A stretch of 64,000 nt of DNA from Pseudomonadota bacterium (GCA_039024915.1 JBCCPK010000005.1:186001-250000), one strand, 5' to 3'. Counted from the first letter of the stretch, positions 24,773 to 35,877 are shown. Notes: generated from the sequence alone by a model not told the origin. Translations and numbers: made by a program.

Positions 24773-27700
24773 ATGCGTACCGACGCCTTCGACACACCGC
24801 TTCTCGATAGCAGCTCATGGAGAACCCTGGCGCGTCGCCATACCGGGACGCTCGGCGGCTTGGGGCTGTTGGCCTTTGCGGCCCTCGCCATTGCTGCGCT
24901 GGCCACCTGGTCGGTCAATGACCCCAGTCTCAGCCACGCCACATCTGCACCGGTCACCAATATGCTTGGCGCCGGTGGCGCTATCTTCGCTGATCTTGTC
25001 ATGCAAATCCTTGGACTTGGCGGCGTGCTCGCCCTGGTACCCATCGCTCTTTGGGCCTGGCATTTAATCAGCGAAGGAGCACTCGACAGAAAGTCCCATC
25101 GCGGCCTGCACGCCTTAGTTCTCACTGTCGCCGGTTGCGCGGCCTTGGCCGCTTTGCCGCTGATGAGCGGCTGGCCCTTACCGATCGGTTTGGGCGGCTT
25201 AGTCGGCGATGTGTTGATTGCGCTGCCGAAAGCTCTCTTACCCATCCCTTATCTACCGCAGCTTTTGGTTGCTGCGGTCGCAGTGCCTATAGCGCTTATC
25301 GCTTTGAGCCGTGCAACCTATCGGCCGGTCGTACAAGCGCCAGCCCGTCCATCCGATCTGCAGATCAAGCCCAAACGCATCCACCGTGCGAACGGTGAGA
25401 GCTTTGATACCGACCATGATGACAGCGCCTGGGATGACGACCGATACGAAGGCGTTGGCCCAGACGAGCTCGCCATTGATGAGTATGACGAAGGGAGCCG
25501 GTCCCGCATCGGCATCGCCATGGGATATATGGCGCATATTGGCTACGCCGGTGTCTCCCTGGTTAAGCGATGGATGCCTGGCCGCCGATACCCGCGGATT
25601 AAACCCGACCTGACCGAACTGAATGCAAATCTGCGCGCTGCAGGTGAGCCCGAGGCGGTTATGCCCCGCGCCGATCTACCGGTCCAAATGATGGCGCCAA
25701 CGGACCGTGCACATCCGTCGACCCCGGCCCGCCAGCCGCACGTCGCACCCTCGCAAAGCCAGGTCGCGCGGCACGATATTGGAACGATGGCAGACGACCC
25801 TCTCCTTTATGCCTTCGATGAAGACGGGCCAATCGAGGGGGGCTGGGCAGACCCGACTGCAACCGATCGACCCAACCCAAACCCACGTCGGCCAGCGCGA
25901 ATGCCGTCTCCGCGTCCGCAGCCAGCGGCTGTCGCCTATGCCCCCGCTCAGGCGCCTGCGCGCATGCCGCGACCGATCGTTGAACCGCACGCAGAAGCCG
26001 TTCAGGAGCCCGAACCCTCACCCGAGCCGGCGGCATACGTCCATTCAGCGGATCATGCCACCGCCGAGGACTGGGACAGATTTGAACCCGCGCCGCCGCA
26101 CGAGGCCGTCGTGCCGCCAGAGTTCGCGGAGAACCCTGCGCTACCGCTGGTCCACGAAAATCCAGCAGCCTATGTCGAGGCTCCGGTCGCGACCGCAGCG
26201 CGCACGCAAGCTGCAAGTGTTAACCGCCCGAGCCGCGGCCCCGCCGCGCAAAGACAAACGGTTCCAGTGGCCGATATCGTTCGACCCAAGAAAGGCAAGC
26301 GTGCCGCGCGCGAGGCGCAGCCATCGCTGCTGGGGGAGGGCGAGTTTGAACTGCCCCCCTTGCACCTTTTGTCCGACGCACCACGCGGTCAGGGCAATGC
26401 CCTTGCACCGCAAGCCCTCGAGCGCAACGCAGGTCTTCTGGAAGGCGTTCTTGAAGACTTCCGGGTAACCGGGGAGATCGTGAACGTGTGCCCTGGCCCG
26501 GTCGTGACGCTTTACGAGTTCGAACCCGCACCGGGTATCAAAAGCGCCCGCGTCATAGGCCTGGCGGATGACATTGCACGGTCCATGAGCGCCATTTCGG
26601 CGCGCGTTGCCGTCATACCCGGACGCAATGCAATCGGCATCGAGCTTCCCAATTCCAGCCGCGAAACGGTCTACCTTTCCGAGATACTCGGCTCACAGAA
26701 CTTCGAGAAAGCCAAAGGCAACTTGCCCCTGACGCTCGGCAAGACCATCGGCGGCGAACCGGTTATCGCCGACCTGGCGCGTATGCCCCATCTGCTGGTG
26801 GCCGGTACAACGGGTTCAGGTAAGTCGGTTGCGATCAACACGATGATCCTGTCGATCCTCTACCGCTGGACGCCGCAGGAGTGCCGCCTGATCCTGATCG
26901 ATCCCAAGATGCTGGAGCTGTCCGTCTATGACGGCATTCCGCATCTGCTGACCCCTGTCGTGACCGACCCGAACAAGGCGGTGGTCGCGCTCAAATGGGC
27001 GGTGCGCGAAATGGAAGACCGCTACCGCAAGATGTCCAAGCTTGGCGTGCGCAACATTGACGGCTTCAACAGCCGCATCAGGGAAGCCGAACGCAAAGGC
27101 GAGGTCATCAGCCGGACTGTGCAGACGGGCTTCGATCAAGGGACCGGCGAGCCGGTCTATGAGCGGGAAGAACTGTCTTACGAATCGATGCCGATGCTGG
27201 TTATCGTCGTCGACGAGATGGCGGACCTGATGATGGTCGCTGGCAAGGACATCGAGGGCGCCATTCAGCGCCTTGCGCAGATGGCGCGCGCGGCCGGAAT
27301 CCACATCATCATGGCCACGCAGCGGCCGTCGGTCGATGTCATCACCGGCACGATCAAGGCCAACTTCCCGACACGTTGCTCGTTCCAGGTGACCTCGAAA
27401 ATCGACTCGCGCACCATCCTCGGTGAACAGGGCGCCGAACAGCTCCTCGGCCAGGGCGACATGCTGTTCATGGCCGGTGGCGGACGCATCCAACGCGTCC
27501 ACGGTCCATTCGTATCGGACGAAGAGGTCGAGGCCGTTGTCGACCATCTCAAGGCCCAAGGCGTACCGGAGTATCTGCACGACATCACCGAAGAAGCCGA
27601 CGATGATGATGGCGATGAAGGAGGCGATCCGACGTCGAAAAGCATCGCGCGGCTTTCCAAATCCGATGACCCGTATGAGCAGGCGATCGCCATCGTTATG

Positions 27701-27877
27701 CGCGATAAGAAAGCATCCACCAGCTATGTCCAGCGGCGACTGGGGATCGGCTACAACCGAGCAGCGTCGATCATCGAGCGCATGGAAAAGGAGGGGCTTA
27801 TCGGTCCCGCCAACCACGCCGGCAAGCGCGAAGTTCTCATGGATTTGGGGGACGATGATGCCGGGTTCGGAGATTGA
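24773..27877 (+). CDS. ftsK: DNA translocase FtsK
   Basis: A 1034-aa divisome DNA pump. The N-terminal membrane domain has about four helices (residues 20-180), then a long acidic, Pro/Ala-rich linker (about 185-560). The motor has Walker A GTTGSGKS at residues 678-685 and Walker [12 protein letters not shown] at about 808-818. The C-terminal gamma winged-helix (about 958-1024) reads [20 protein letters not shown]...[16 protein letters not shown] and would read polar KOPS sites. It resolves chromosome dimers and clears DNA from the septum. It ends in a short hairpin (CGCGCC-TTAC-GGCGCG) just after the stop. Confidence 0.96.
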   Translation: MRTDAFDTPLLDSSSWRTLARRHTGTLGGLGLLAFAALAIAALATWSVNDPSLSHATSAPVTNMLGAGGAIFADLVMQILGLGGVLALVPIALWAWHLISEGALDRKSHRGLHALVLTVAGCAALAALPLMSGWPLPIGLGGLVGDVLIALPKALLPIPYLPQLLVAAVAVPIALIALSRATYRPVVQAPARPSDLQIKPKRIHRANGESFDTDHDDSAWDDDRYEGVGPDELAIDEYDEGSRSRIGIAMGYMAHIGYAGVSLVKRWMPGRRYPRIKPDLTELNANLRAAGEPEAVMPRADLPVQMMAPTDRAHPSTPARQPHVAPSQSQVARHDIGTMADDPLLYAFDEDGPIEGGWADPTATDRPNPNPRRPARMPSPRPQPAAVAYAPAQAPARMPRPIVEPHAEAVQEPEPSPEPAAYVHSADHATAEDWDRFEPAPPHEAVVPPEFAENPALPLVHENPAAYVEAPVATAARTQAASVNRPSRGPAAQRQTVPVADIVRPKKGKRAAREAQPSLLGEGEFELPPLHLLSDAPRGQGNALAPQALERNAGLLEGVLEDFRVTGEIVNVCPGPVVTLYEFEPAPGIKSARVIGLADDIARSMSAISARVAVIPGRNAIGIELPNSSRETVYLSEILGSQNFEKAKGNLPLTLGKTIGGEPVIADLARMPHLLVAGTTGSGKSVAINTMILSILYRWTPQECRLILIDPKMLELSVYDGIPHLLTPVVTDPNKAVVALKWAVREMEDRYRKMSKLGVRNIDGFNSRIREAERKGEVISRTVQTGFDQGTGEPVYEREELSYESMPMLVIVVDEMADLMMVAGKDIEGAIQRLAQMARAAGIHIIMATQRPSVDVITGTIKANFPTRCSFQVTSKIDSRTILGEQGAEQLLGQGDMLFMAGGGRIQRVHGPFVSDEEVEAVVDHLKAQGVPEYLHDITEEADDDDGDEGGDPTSKSIARLSKSDDPYEQAIAIVMRDKKASTSYVQRRLGIGYNRAASIIERMEKEGLIGPANHAGKREVLMDLGDDDAGFGD

Positions 27878-28061
27878 GTCGCGCCTTACGGCGCGCTGAT
27901 CACCGCGAAACCTGCAACGCCGCACAGAACAGCGAGAGCAATCGTGCATGATGAGATGAACGTGACAGTCAGGGTCGCTTAAGATTTGGTTTGCCATAAA
28001 GGGGTCGAAGTGATTCGCTTCATGGCATCGAACCGCGACACCCAGACAAGGGATTGACCCC

Positions 28062-28760
28062 GTGTTACCATTCTCGCTTGTGCCCCGCGCCATCTCCAAA
28101 ACGGTCCGAAACCTCGCCACCGCAACGTTGCTTGGTGCCGCTGGCTTTGCTGGCTTTATGGTCCTCCATACGCCTGGCACACTCACCCCAGCGCACGCGA
28201 TCAATTCCGTACCGGCGCAGCTGACCCAGGATGATTGGGCGGACGTCACAAAGCTTTCCGACCACATCAATGCGCTGGAGACGATGCAGGGGCGGTTCAT
28301 CCAGGTAGGCCCGGACGGCAGCCGTACCGAGGGATACTTCGTGCTGCACCGGCCAGGGCGTCTGCTGTTCCGCTATCTGCCGCCCTCAAAGCTGGAGATC
28401 GTATCCGATGGCCGCGGGCTTGTGGTTCGCGATGCATCGGTTGGAACCCATGATCTGTATCCGATCTCCCAGACCCCCTTGAGGTTTCTTCTTGAAGACC
28501 GCGTTGATCTCGTCGGCGATGGCAACGTCCTCAACGTTGAGCAGGGCGAAGATCAGACGGTTGTGATGATGCAGGACGAGACGCCCATTGGTCGCGGTCA
28601 GATCGCAATCACCATGACCAATGAGCCGGTTGCAATCCAGCAATGGACCGTGACCGATCCCCAAGGTCTGGAGACCACTGTTGCCTTATTTGAGGTTGAA
28701 TATGGCAGGCCGACAGACCCGAACTGGTTCTTTATCGACCACATCAATCGCGGACAGTAG
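28062..28760 (+). CDS. lolA: LolA-like outer-membrane lipoprotein carrier
   Basis: A 232-aa periplasmic protein, GTG start. The N-terminus is a signal or anchor segment (about residues 15-45, LATATLLGAAGFAGFMVL). The LolA-type half-barrel follows: LETMQGRFIQVGPDGSRTEGYFVLHRPGRLLF, PSKLEIVSDG, TPLRFLLED and VEYGRPTDPNWFF. It escorts lipoproteins across the periplasm. No ATG exists before the signal region. ftsK-lolA-xthA order is common in Rhizobiales, which supports the call. Confidence 0.87.
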   Translation: MLPFSLVPRAISKTVRNLATATLLGAAGFAGFMVLHTPGTLTPAHAINSVPAQLTQDDWADVTKLSDHINALETMQGRFIQVGPDGSRTEGYFVLHRPGRLLFRYLPPSKLEIVSDGRGLVVRDASVGTHDLYPISQTPLRFLLEDRVDLVGDGNVLNVEQGEDQTVVMMQDETPIGRGQIAITMTNEPVAIQQWTVTDPQGLETTVALFEVEYGRPTDPNWFFIDHINRGQ

Positions 28761-28904
28761 CATTTAAGGCTCAGCGCCAGGGCGGGACGACATCAGCGGC
28801 CCGGGTGACGAGTGGCGCATTACATCCCGCGCATCGCCTTTCGCGACGACCCGGAATGTGCCGATGCGCTTGCGGCTCGAAGCGACGCTGGTTAAGGCTC
28901 CAAC

Positions 28905-29726
28905 ATGAGCCAAACATCCTTTCGACTTGCCACCTGGAATATCAATTCCGTCCGCCTACGGATCGACCAGGTCGTCCGATTTCTCAAGCAGCACAAACCT
29001 GACATCCTGTGCCTGCAGGAGACCAAATGCCTTGATGATCAATTTCCCCTCAAGGCACTGCGCACGGCCGGTTACGGATTCCATGCTCTGCATGGCCAAA
29101 AAGCCTACCATGGCGCGGCGATAATTGCGCGACTTGAACTGCAGAACATTGAAAAAATTGACTTCTGTAACGTTGGAGATGCGCGGCATGTGGCGGCGAC
29201 GGTCCCGTTGGAAAAACCCATTGGCCAGCACACAAAGGTTCGGGTTCATTCGGTCTATGTGCCCGCTGGTGGTGACGAGCCGGATCCGAAAGCAAACCCG
29301 AAGTTTGATCACAAACTGCGCTTTGTCGCCGAGATGCAGGATCGATTAGTCCCTGATGCAGCCCTGCCCACGATCGTTGCGGGTGATCTGAATATCGCGC
29401 CCTACGAACACGATGTATGGAGCCACCGCCAATTGCTCAAAGTGGTCAGCCATACACCTGTCGAGACGGAGCTGTTTGAGAAAACGCGCGATGCGTTGGG
29501 CTACAGCGACACGATGCGCAAGCATCTGCCGCTGGATGAAAAGCTCTACAGCTGGTGGAGCTACCGGGCGCGCGATTGGGAGACGTCCAACAGGGGGCGT
29601 CGGCTTGACCATGTGTGGACCTGTCCGCGCTTGTCATCTCACTCCGTCGGCTTTGAGGTCTTCAAACAGGCCCGCGGTTGGGAGAAAGCATCCGACCACG
29701 CGCCCGTCATCGTCGACTACGGCTGA
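28905..29726 (+). CDS. xthA: Exodeoxyribonuclease III
   Basis: A 273-aa AP endonuclease/3'-5' exonuclease of the ExoIII type. Active-site motifs are ATWNINSVR (N-terminus), LQETKC with the metal Glu, YVPAGG, VAGDLNIAP with catalytic Asp/Asn, and C-terminal SDHAPVIVDY. It repairs abasic sites. It is convergent with the cyclic-nucleotide-binding gene, leaving only 3 nt between the two stop codons. Confidence 0.95.
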   Translation: MSQTSFRLATWNINSVRLRIDQVVRFLKQHKPDILCLQETKCLDDQFPLKALRTAGYGFHALHGQKAYHGAAIIARLELQNIEKIDFCNVGDARHVAATVPLEKPIGQHTKVRVHSVYVPAGGDEPDPKANPKFDHKLRFVAEMQDRLVPDAALPTIVAGDLNIAPYEHDVWSHRQLLKVVSHTPVETELFEKTRDALGYSDTMRKHLPLDEKLYSWWSYRARDWETSNRGRRLDHVWTCPRLSSHSVGFEVFKQARGWEKASDHAPVIVDYG

Positions 29727-29729
29727 AGA

Positions 29730-30188
29730 TCAGTCGGCCATCTTGCGCACTGATCGCGCTGCACGTTCGGTCAGATCATTGAGCTCGGCAGACAGTTGTG
29801 CATGAAGCTGGCCTGCCAAGTCTGGAAACTCGGTCAGAACGCGCCGGAAAAGCGTCCGCCGGATAAGCAGAGCTTCGACCGAGGTGTCCGCAATCGCCGA
29901 ATGGCTACGGACGCTACGGGCCAATAACGCCCGCTGCCCGAACAAGGTCCCCGTCGAGTAGACGTCCCCGCTTTCATCGTCGGATCCATCACGCGTTGCC
30001 GGGATCCTGACTTGGCCGTGCAACACAACCATCCCGCCATCGGCTGACTCACCCTGACGAAAGATGGCCTGTCCCGTGCGGTACCGCCGGTTCTCCCCGC
30101 CAAAGGCAAGCAGTCTCAAATGCTCGTCGCCAAAGCCTGACAGGAACGGTACCTGCCGCAAGACGCGGATGTCACTCTCAAGGCTCAT
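29730..30188 (-). CDS. Cyclic-nucleotide-binding-domain protein without output domain
   Basis: A 152-aa single cNMP-binding beta-roll with no HTH. Core is FLSGFGDEHLRLLAFGGENR, YRTGQAIFRQGESADGGMVVLHGQV and GTLFGQRALLARSVRSHSAIAD, with a conserved phosphate-binding-cassette-like turn. The C-terminal helix (about 115-150) may mediate dimerisation. The ligand is unknown. It lies between xthA and the OmpR-type regulator on the same strand as the latter, 105 bp downstream of it, an arrangement conserved in Rhizobiales. Confidence 0.85.
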   Translation of the reverse strand: MSLESDIRVLRQVPFLSGFGDEHLRLLAFGGENRRYRTGQAIFRQGESADGGMVVLHGQVRIPATRDGSDDESGDVYSTGTLFGQRALLARSVRSHSAIADTSVEALLIRRTLFRRVLTEFPDLAGQLHAQLSAELNDLTERAARSVRKMAD

Positions 30189-30293
30189 GAACGATTAGGG
30201 CGTTATTGCTGGCTGGGGCGGAAGGCGGGCTTAGACAAGAGTTCGGTGACGCCGAGCCTTCCTTGGCACAAGGCGCTACCATATCACCGCCCG

Positions 30294-30977
30294 TTAGGAC
30301 ACCAGCTTGTAGCCGCCCGCTTCGGTCACCAGTAAATCAGCACGAGCGGGATCTGACTCGATTTTCTGCCGAAGACGGTAAATGTGGGTTTCTAGGGTGT
30401 GGGTCGTGACGGCGGCGTTGTAGCCCCAGACCTCAGAGAGCAACGTATCGCGCGGAACGGGCTTACCCCCTGCACGGTGCAGAAACTTCAAAATTGACGT
30501 CTCTTTCTCCGTTAGGCGGACCTTTTTGCCGTCGCCTGTTTGCATGAGCTTGGCTGCAGGCTTGAACGTAAAGCGGCCAACCTGGAATACCGCGTCCTCG
30601 CTCTGCTCGAATTGGCGGAGCTGTGCACGGATACGTGCCAGCAACACCGCAAAGCGAAAGGGCTTGGTGACGTAATCATTGGCGCCTGCTTCCAAACCAA
30701 GAATGGTATCAGAGTCCGTGTCGTGGCCGGTCAACATGATGACCGGAGCCTTGAAATCGTTCTTGCGCAGCAGACGCACAGCCTCGCGACCATCAAGATC
30801 TGGAAGCCCGACATCCATGATGACCAAATCGATTTCATTGGCACGCGCGTATGCGATCCCCGCTTGAGCGGTATCGCAATGGTGCGTGGAAAACTCATCA
30901 TACAGGTCGAACTGCTCCTGCAGCGCGCCCGCAAGCTCAACATCATCATCGACAAGCAAGAGCATTCTTCGGCTCAT
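30294..30977 (-). CDS. cenR: OmpR/PhoB-family response regulator, CenR-like
   Basis: A 227-aa two-domain regulator. Receiver: VDDD at residues 9-12, phosphoacceptor Asp55 in VIMDVGLPDLDG, and Lys in YVTKPF. The C-terminal winged helix includes LTEKETSILKFLHRAGGKP and WGYNAAVTTHTLETHIYRLRQKI, closely resembling CenR as I remember it from Caulobacter (essential cell-envelope regulator). No kinase gene is adjacent. ATG 30977 follows GGGGGAG; a TTG at 30989 also begins the frame. Symbol assignment is by resemblance and context. Confidence 0.8.
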   Translation of the reverse strand: MSRRMLLLVDDDVELAGALQEQFDLYDEFSTHHCDTAQAGIAYARANEIDLVIMDVGLPDLDGREAVRLLRKNDFKAPVIMLTGHDTDSDTILGLEAGANDYVTKPFRFAVLLARIRAQLRQFEQSEDAVFQVGRFTFKPAAKLMQTGDGKKVRLTEKETSILKFLHRAGGKPVPRDTLLSEVWGYNAAVTTHTLETHIYRLRQKIESDPARADLLVTEAGGYKLVS

Positions 30978-31168
30978 AAACTCCCCCAATTTGTTGGGCT
31001 GCTTCGCTCGTGGCAGCTGCCGTCTTCAATTGCACATGTAGGGCATGGATTAGGCCAGTTGCAAGCGGTGCCCGCCAGACAGCTCTTAGATCAAATAACC
31101 CCGATTCCGCGGGATTGGCTGCCATCATCTCTCGACAAGAAGCTTCGGCTTTGTACACGGTCCATTTT

Positions 31169-31813
31169 ATGACTGTGCATCCCAACCAAGACAAAAAGAG
31201 GTGGCAGCGCCCGACACGTGGCGTTGTGGGCACGCTTACGCGCCGATCACGGCGACACGTCGAGGCCCAAAATAGACGACGCGCAGGAACCGCATGGGTA
31301 AGGCGATCGCCACGAAACGGCGCGCATGACCAGCACCTCGGCGTTTTGTGCCTGGCGGGGCGCGTTTTCCCCTGCGCGCTAGGGCGGGGCGGCGTCAGCA
31401 GCCGCAAGCGAGAGGGCGATGGTGCAACGCCGCGGGCGGCGATGCGCGTTCTGACGCGCTACGCGCGGCCTGACCGGACGTGGCAACGTCCCGCTAGTTG
31501 GACGCCCATCCGTTCGACCATGGGATGGTGCGACGCACCGTTCACCGCCAACTACAATCGCCCCATCAACTTGCCCTGGCACGGGTCACACGAGGTGCTG
31601 TTACGACACGATGCTCTGTACGACCGAATTATCGTTCTCGACTGGAACATCACATGCCGGGTCCACGGGCGCGGCTCCGCAATCTTCTTCCACCAAGCAC
31701 GGGTCACCGGCGCCAAACTGCAGCCCACAGAGGGCTGCATCGCCCTACCCCCACAAACCATGCGCAAGCTTGTGCCGATCCTGGAGCGGCTCGAAAGGTT
31801 GGTAGTAGTCTAA
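31169..31813 (+). CDS. YkuD-type L,D-transpeptidase family protein
   Basis: A 214-aa protein with a C-terminal YkuD catalytic core: WCDAPFTANYNRPINLPW, SAIFFHQAR with the catalytic His, and TEGCIALP with the nucleophilic Cys. The N-terminal 70 residues are very basic (many Arg) and there is no recognisable signal peptide, as in the short Rhizobiales group of these proteins. Family members crosslink peptidoglycan with 3-3 bonds or attach proteins. ATG 31169 is chosen; an upstream in-frame start at 31010 adds residues without similarity. The stop overlaps that of yggS. Confidence 0.82.
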   Translation: MTVHPNQDKKRWQRPTRGVVGTLTRRSRRHVEAQNRRRAGTAWVRRSPRNGAHDQHLGVLCLAGRVFPCALGRGGVSSRKREGDGATPRAAMRVLTRYARPDRTWQRPASWTPIRSTMGWCDAPFTANYNRPINLPWHGSHEVLLRHDALYDRIIVLDWNITCRVHGRGSAIFFHQARVTGAKLQPTEGCIALPPQTMRKLVPILERLERLVVV

Positions 31814-32514
31814 CCAGCAGGCTTGTAAGGCGGCCGGTCACCGAAAATCGCGCTTCCCAGCCGCACGTGTGTGGCACCATGGGCAATGGCGACCGTGAAA
31901 TCTCCGCTCATGCCCATCGATCGGATTGGAAGCCCGCTTTCCTCGGCGAGCCTCGCGAGCAGATCGAAGTGGTTCGCGGGATCCTCAGCAGCGGGCGGGA
32001 TGCACATCAAACCATCGACCGCGAGACCATGATCCAGCTTGCAGCGCTCGACAAATCTGGTCGCCTCATCTGGTGAGACACCGGCCTTTTGTGGCTCGTC
32101 TCCGGTGTTGACCTGCACAAGGCACGGCAGTTGCCGGCCTTGTTTGTGCATCTCGTTGGAAAGAGCACCAGCGATCTTTTCACGATCCACCGTTTCTATG
32201 CGGTCGAACAGTGCCACTGCGTCGCGCGCTTTATTCGATTGAAGCGGACCGATCAGATGCAGCGTGACCTGTTCGCCATTATAGGCAGACAAACGCTCGC
32301 GCAGCTGCGGCCACTTGCCAGCCGCCTCCTGAACACGGTTCTCACCAAAAACCCGCTGGCCTCCGTCGATCACCGGCCAGATCGCCTCTGGCCCAAACAC
32401 CTTCGATACTGCAACCAGCTCCACCGCCTGGGGCTGACGCCCGGCATCGCGCGCGGCCTGCGCAATCGTCGATCTAAGGTTCTTCCAACGTTCAACAGAT
32501 GCACTGACGTTCAA
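31810..32514 (-). CDS. YggS/PROSC family PLP-binding protein
   Basis: A 234-aa PLP homeostasis protein (alanine-racemase-like barrel). The PLP Lys is in LVAVSKVFGPEAI, followed by FGENRVQEA, HLIGPLQSNKA and the phosphate-binding GMSGDFTVAIAHGATHVRLGSAIFG. The start is inferred as TTG 32514, 8 nt after GGGAG; no ATG exists in the N-terminal region, and the open frame to 32673 adds unrelated residues. The protein buffers intracellular PLP and influences amino-acid metabolism. Head-to-head with leuS. Confidence 0.88.
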   Translation of the reverse strand: MNVSASVERWKNLRSTIAQAARDAGRQPQAVELVAVSKVFGPEAIWPVIDGGQRVFGENRVQEAAGKWPQLRERLSAYNGEQVTLHLIGPLQSNKARDAVALFDRIETVDREKIAGALSNEMHKQGRQLPCLVQVNTGDEPQKAGVSPDEATRFVERCKLDHGLAVDGLMCIPPAAEDPANHFDLLARLAEESGLPIRSMGMSGDFTVAIAHGATHVRLGSAIFGDRPPYKPAG

Positions 32515-32656
32515 TCGATTAGCTCCCTGAAGTCCGCTGCGGCGTGACGTTTGTTGGCCCTTGCAACACCGCAGACCGGTTGACCGGTTCCTTGCTTTCT
32601 GGTGAAGGTCCGGCCCATCCCCAAAACAGCTCGGCACTCGTTCATCAGTCCGGGCG

Positions 32657-35317
32657 ATGTGCGTCTCTAGCAAGGTCTGCCCTGTGACACAGCCCGCATC
32701 TTCTCACGCTCCGCAAGCATCGGATGCACCGGAGCGTTATAACCCTCAAGTTGCGGAACCGAAATGGCGCGCGGTTTGGGATGAGGCCCGGGTCTTCGAG
32801 ACCAAGGATGATGACCCTCGGCCGAAATATTACGTGCTTGAGATGTTCCCCTATCCATCGGGCCGAATTCATATGGGCCACGTCCGCAATTACGCCATGG
32901 GTGATGTAGTCGCGCGCTACAAACGCGCTCGGGGTTTCAACGTTCTGCATCCCATGGGGTGGGATGCCTTTGGGATGCCCGCAGAAAACGCCGCAATGCA
33001 GAACAAGGTCCATCCAAAGGACTGGACCTACTCCAACATCGAACACATGCGCGGTCAGCTGAAGGTTATGGGACTGTCGCTCGACTGGAGCCGGGAGTTC
33101 GCGACCTGTGATGTTGACTATTACACGCAGCAGCAGGCCTTGTTCCTCGACTTCCTCGAAGCAGGGCTGGCGACACGTAAGACGAGCCGGGTGAACTGGG
33201 ATCCGGTGGACAACACGGTCCTTGCAAACGAGCAGGTCATCGATGGCCGTGGCTGGCGTTCAGGCGCGCCCGTCGAGCAGCGAGAGCTGACCCAGTGGTT
33301 CTTCAAGATCACCGACTTCTCAGACGATCTTCTGGACGCGATTGAGGGGCTCGAGCAATGGCCGGACAAGGTACGGACGATGCAGGCCAATTGGATCGGA
33401 AAGAGCCGCGGCCTGCGCATGGCCTTTGGTTTGACGCACCCTGCGGGCGAACACGCAGATATAGAGGTTTTCACGACACGCCCGGATACGCTCATGGGCG
33501 CAAGTTTCATCGGGCTATCGCCAGATCATCCGGTCACAAAAACACTGATGGCCGACAACCACGCTCTCGCCGAGTTCGTTGCTGAGTGCCACCGGTTGGG
33601 CACCTCAGAGGCCGATCTCGAGAAAGCCGACAAAATGGGCTTCGACACGGGCTTGCGCGTGAAGCATCCGCTCGACTCTGATTGGGAGCTGCCGGTCTGG
33701 GTCGCGAACTTCATCCTGATGGACTACGGGACGGGGGCTATCTTCGCGTGCCCGGCGCACGACCAGCGTGACCTTGATTTCGCACGGAAGTACGATCTGC
33801 CAGTCATCGACACCTTCGTCTCGCTGGACGACCCCCAACCGGTCCAGTCGGACGCCTTCGTCCCCGCCAAGTCAGAAAAAGTGAAGTGGGTCAATCACTT
33901 CACAGATATCGATGAGGCCACGGGAGATGAGGCGGTCGCTACAACGATCAGCTTTGCCGAGCAACAGGGTTGGGGCAAAGGCGTTACACAATACCGGCTA
34001 CGCGATTGGGGTATCTCACGTCAGCGCTATTGGGGCTGTCCGATCCCGGTCATCCATTGCGATACCTGCGGTGTCGTACCAGTTCCAAAGTCCGACCTTC
34101 CGGTCCAGTTGCCCGATGATGTCACGTTCAACAAGCCGGGCAATCCGCTCGATCATCACCCGGGATGGAAGCAGGTTCCATGCCCCAAGTGTGGGGAGGC
34201 GGCGAGACGCGAGACCGACACGATGGACACCTTTGTCGATTCATCTTGGTATTTCGCCCGCTTCACGACACCGCGCTCCAACACGCCCACAGTGCCGGAC
34301 ATCACGAACGATTGGTTGCCGGTTGACCAGTACATCGGAGGCGTTGAGCACGCGATCTTGCATCTTCTGTACTCGCGCTTCTTCGCACGGGCGATGATGA
34401 AGACCGGTCACCTGTCGATGAAAGAGCCATTCAAGGGTCTGTTCACCCAGGGCATGGTGACCCATGAGACCTACAAAGGAGTGGACGGGCGCTGGCTATT
34501 CCCCGAAGAGGTCGTCGTCGAGGGCGACAGCGCGCGCCACGTTGAAACCGGCGAAGAGGTCAGCATTGGCGGCATCGAGTCGATGTCAAAGTCAAAGAAG
34601 AATGTCGTCGATCCAACGACGATCATCGAGACCTACGGCGCCGACACAGCGCGTTGGTTCATGCTGTCGGATACGCCACCGGAGCGCGATATCGAGTGGA
34701 CCGACGCTGGTGCTGAAGGCGCGTTCAGGCACGTTCAGCGGGTTTGGAGACTTGTCCAGGAGGTCGTCTCCAAGACCGATGAGGCGGCCTTTTCGGAGAA
34801 GCCTTCAACGTTCAGCGACGCGGCACTCTCCCTCCGGAAGACGTCCCACCGTATGCTCCACGCCGTGGCAGACGACATTGAAAAGCTCGCTTTCAATCGA
34901 GCTGTTGCGCGGATCTATGATTGCACCAACGCTCTCGCAAAGGCCGTCTCATCCCTTAAAGGCGCGCCTGACGAAGCGTTCGCCATGCGTGAGAGTGCGC
35001 GCTTTCTGGTTGAAGCGATGCAACCGATGACACCGCATCTTTCCGAGGCATGTTGGTCGGTTCTAGGCGGTGAAGGCTTGCTGGCAACAAAGAGTTGGAG
35101 TGACGTTGAGATGTCCCTTTTGCAGGACGACACTCTCACATTGCCGGTACAAATCAATGGCAAGAAGCGCTCGGACCTTGCCATTGGCCGCGATGCGGAC
35201 AAAGCTACGATTGAGCGCGCGGCTTTGGCGGACGAGACTGTTCAAAGGTTTTTGGACGGCGCCACGCCCAAGCGCATTATCGTGGTGCCCAACAGGATCG
35301 TGAACATCGTTGTCTGA
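32657..35317 (+). CDS. leuS: Leucyl-tRNA synthetase
   Basis: An 886-aa class Ia synthetase. The HIGH box appears as HMGHVRNY, the KMSKS box as SMSKSKKN (about nt 34583-34606), with the large CP1 editing domain between them, and a zinc-binding-like segment [15 protein letters not shown]...CPKCGE in the middle. The ATG at 32657 gives a 27-residue extension before [15 protein letters not shown] 32684 is an alternative start. It overlaps the frame of lptE. It opens the leuS-lptE-holA transcript typical of alphaproteobacteria. Confidence 0.96.
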   Translation: MCVSSKVCPVTQPASSHAPQASDAPERYNPQVAEPKWRAVWDEARVFETKDDDPRPKYYVLEMFPYPSGRIHMGHVRNYAMGDVVARYKRARGFNVLHPMGWDAFGMPAENAAMQNKVHPKDWTYSNIEHMRGQLKVMGLSLDWSREFATCDVDYYTQQQALFLDFLEAGLATRKTSRVNWDPVDNTVLANEQVIDGRGWRSGAPVEQRELTQWFFKITDFSDDLLDAIEGLEQWPDKVRTMQANWIGKSRGLRMAFGLTHPAGEHADIEVFTTRPDTLMGASFIGLSPDHPVTKTLMADNHALAEFVAECHRLGTSEADLEKADKMGFDTGLRVKHPLDSDWELPVWVANFILMDYGTGAIFACPAHDQRDLDFARKYDLPVIDTFVSLDDPQPVQSDAFVPAKSEKVKWVNHFTDIDEATGDEAVATTISFAEQQGWGKGVTQYRLRDWGISRQRYWGCPIPVIHCDTCGVVPVPKSDLPVQLPDDVTFNKPGNPLDHHPGWKQVPCPKCGEAARRETDTMDTFVDSSWYFARFTTPRSNTPTVPDITNDWLPVDQYIGGVEHAILHLLYSRFFARAMMKTGHLSMKEPFKGLFTQGMVTHETYKGVDGRWLFPEEVVVEGDSARHVETGEEVSIGGIESMSKSKKNVVDPTTIIETYGADTARWFMLSDTPPERDIEWTDAGAEGAFRHVQRVWRLVQEVVSKTDEAAFSEKPSTFSDAALSLRKTSHRMLHAVADDIEKLAFNRAVARIYDCTNALAKAVSSLKGAPDEAFAMRESARFLVEAMQPMTPHLSEACWSVLGGEGLLATKSWSDVEMSLLQDDTLTLPVQINGKKRSDLAIGRDADKATIERAALADETVQRFLDGATPKRIIVVPNRIVNIVV

Positions 35318-35351
35318 TCAGTCCTCTTTTCGGCAGCTGCATCGGGGCAGC

Positions 35352-35876
35352 ATGAAGCCGTCACGGCGTACGGTTCTGCATGCTGTTGCGTCGGCAGCTG
35401 CTACCGTCGTCTTGGCTGGTTGTCAGGTAAGGCCGCTGTATGATCGGCAAGCAACGCTTGGGGCACCGGAGATCCCAACGGCACTCGCTCAGATTGCTAT
35501 CGACCCACCCGCGGACCGCACCACGCAACTCGTACGCAACGAGCTTGTTTTTGGCCTCGGGATTGGTGGCGAAACGCTTGATCCGGTCTACCGGCTGGCC
35601 TTGCGCGCGGAAAGCGTTGTTCGGTCTTTGGCCGTCCAGGGGACGGGCACCGCAATCGCACGGAGCGTTGCTGTCACAGCTGAATATCAGTTGATCCCGC
35701 TGGGGGAACGCGATGTCTTGGCGACAAATGCGGTCACCGCGACGGCGTCCTTCGATGTGGCGGAACAACGTTTTTCCAACCAACGAGCCGAGCGAGACGC
35801 GGTGGAGCGCGCTGCGCGCGAGGTCGCGCAAATTATCCAAGCGCAGCTTTCCGTCGCGTTGGCCGGATTGAGCTGA
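35352..35876 (+). CDS. lptE: LPS assembly lipoprotein LptE
   Basis: A 174-aa lipoprotein. The signal sequence MKPSRRTVLHAVASAAATVV ends in lipobox LAGC, after which VRPLYDRQ begins the LptE core. The middle includes LRAESVVRSLAVQGTGTAIARS, and the C-terminal helix ends IIQAQLSVALAGLS. It plugs LptD for lipopolysaccharide insertion. ATG 35352 is chosen; an upstream TTG (35310) overlaps leuS. It follows leuS and is 1 nt upstream of holA. Confidence 0.86.
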   Translation: MKPSRRTVLHAVASAAATVVLAGCQVRPLYDRQATLGAPEIPTALAQIAIDPPADRTTQLVRNELVFGLGIGGETLDPVYRLALRAESVVRSLAVQGTGTAIARSVAVTAEYQLIPLGERDVLATNAVTATASFDVAEQRFSNQRAERDAVERAAREVAQIIQAQLSVALAGLS

Positions 35877-35877
35877 G

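Noticed and set aside
26816-28300. A 494-aa minus-strand frame across ftsK and lolA
   Set aside because: Long GC-rich antisense frame of ftsK with no recognisable domain; ftsK and lolA on the plus strand are unambiguous.
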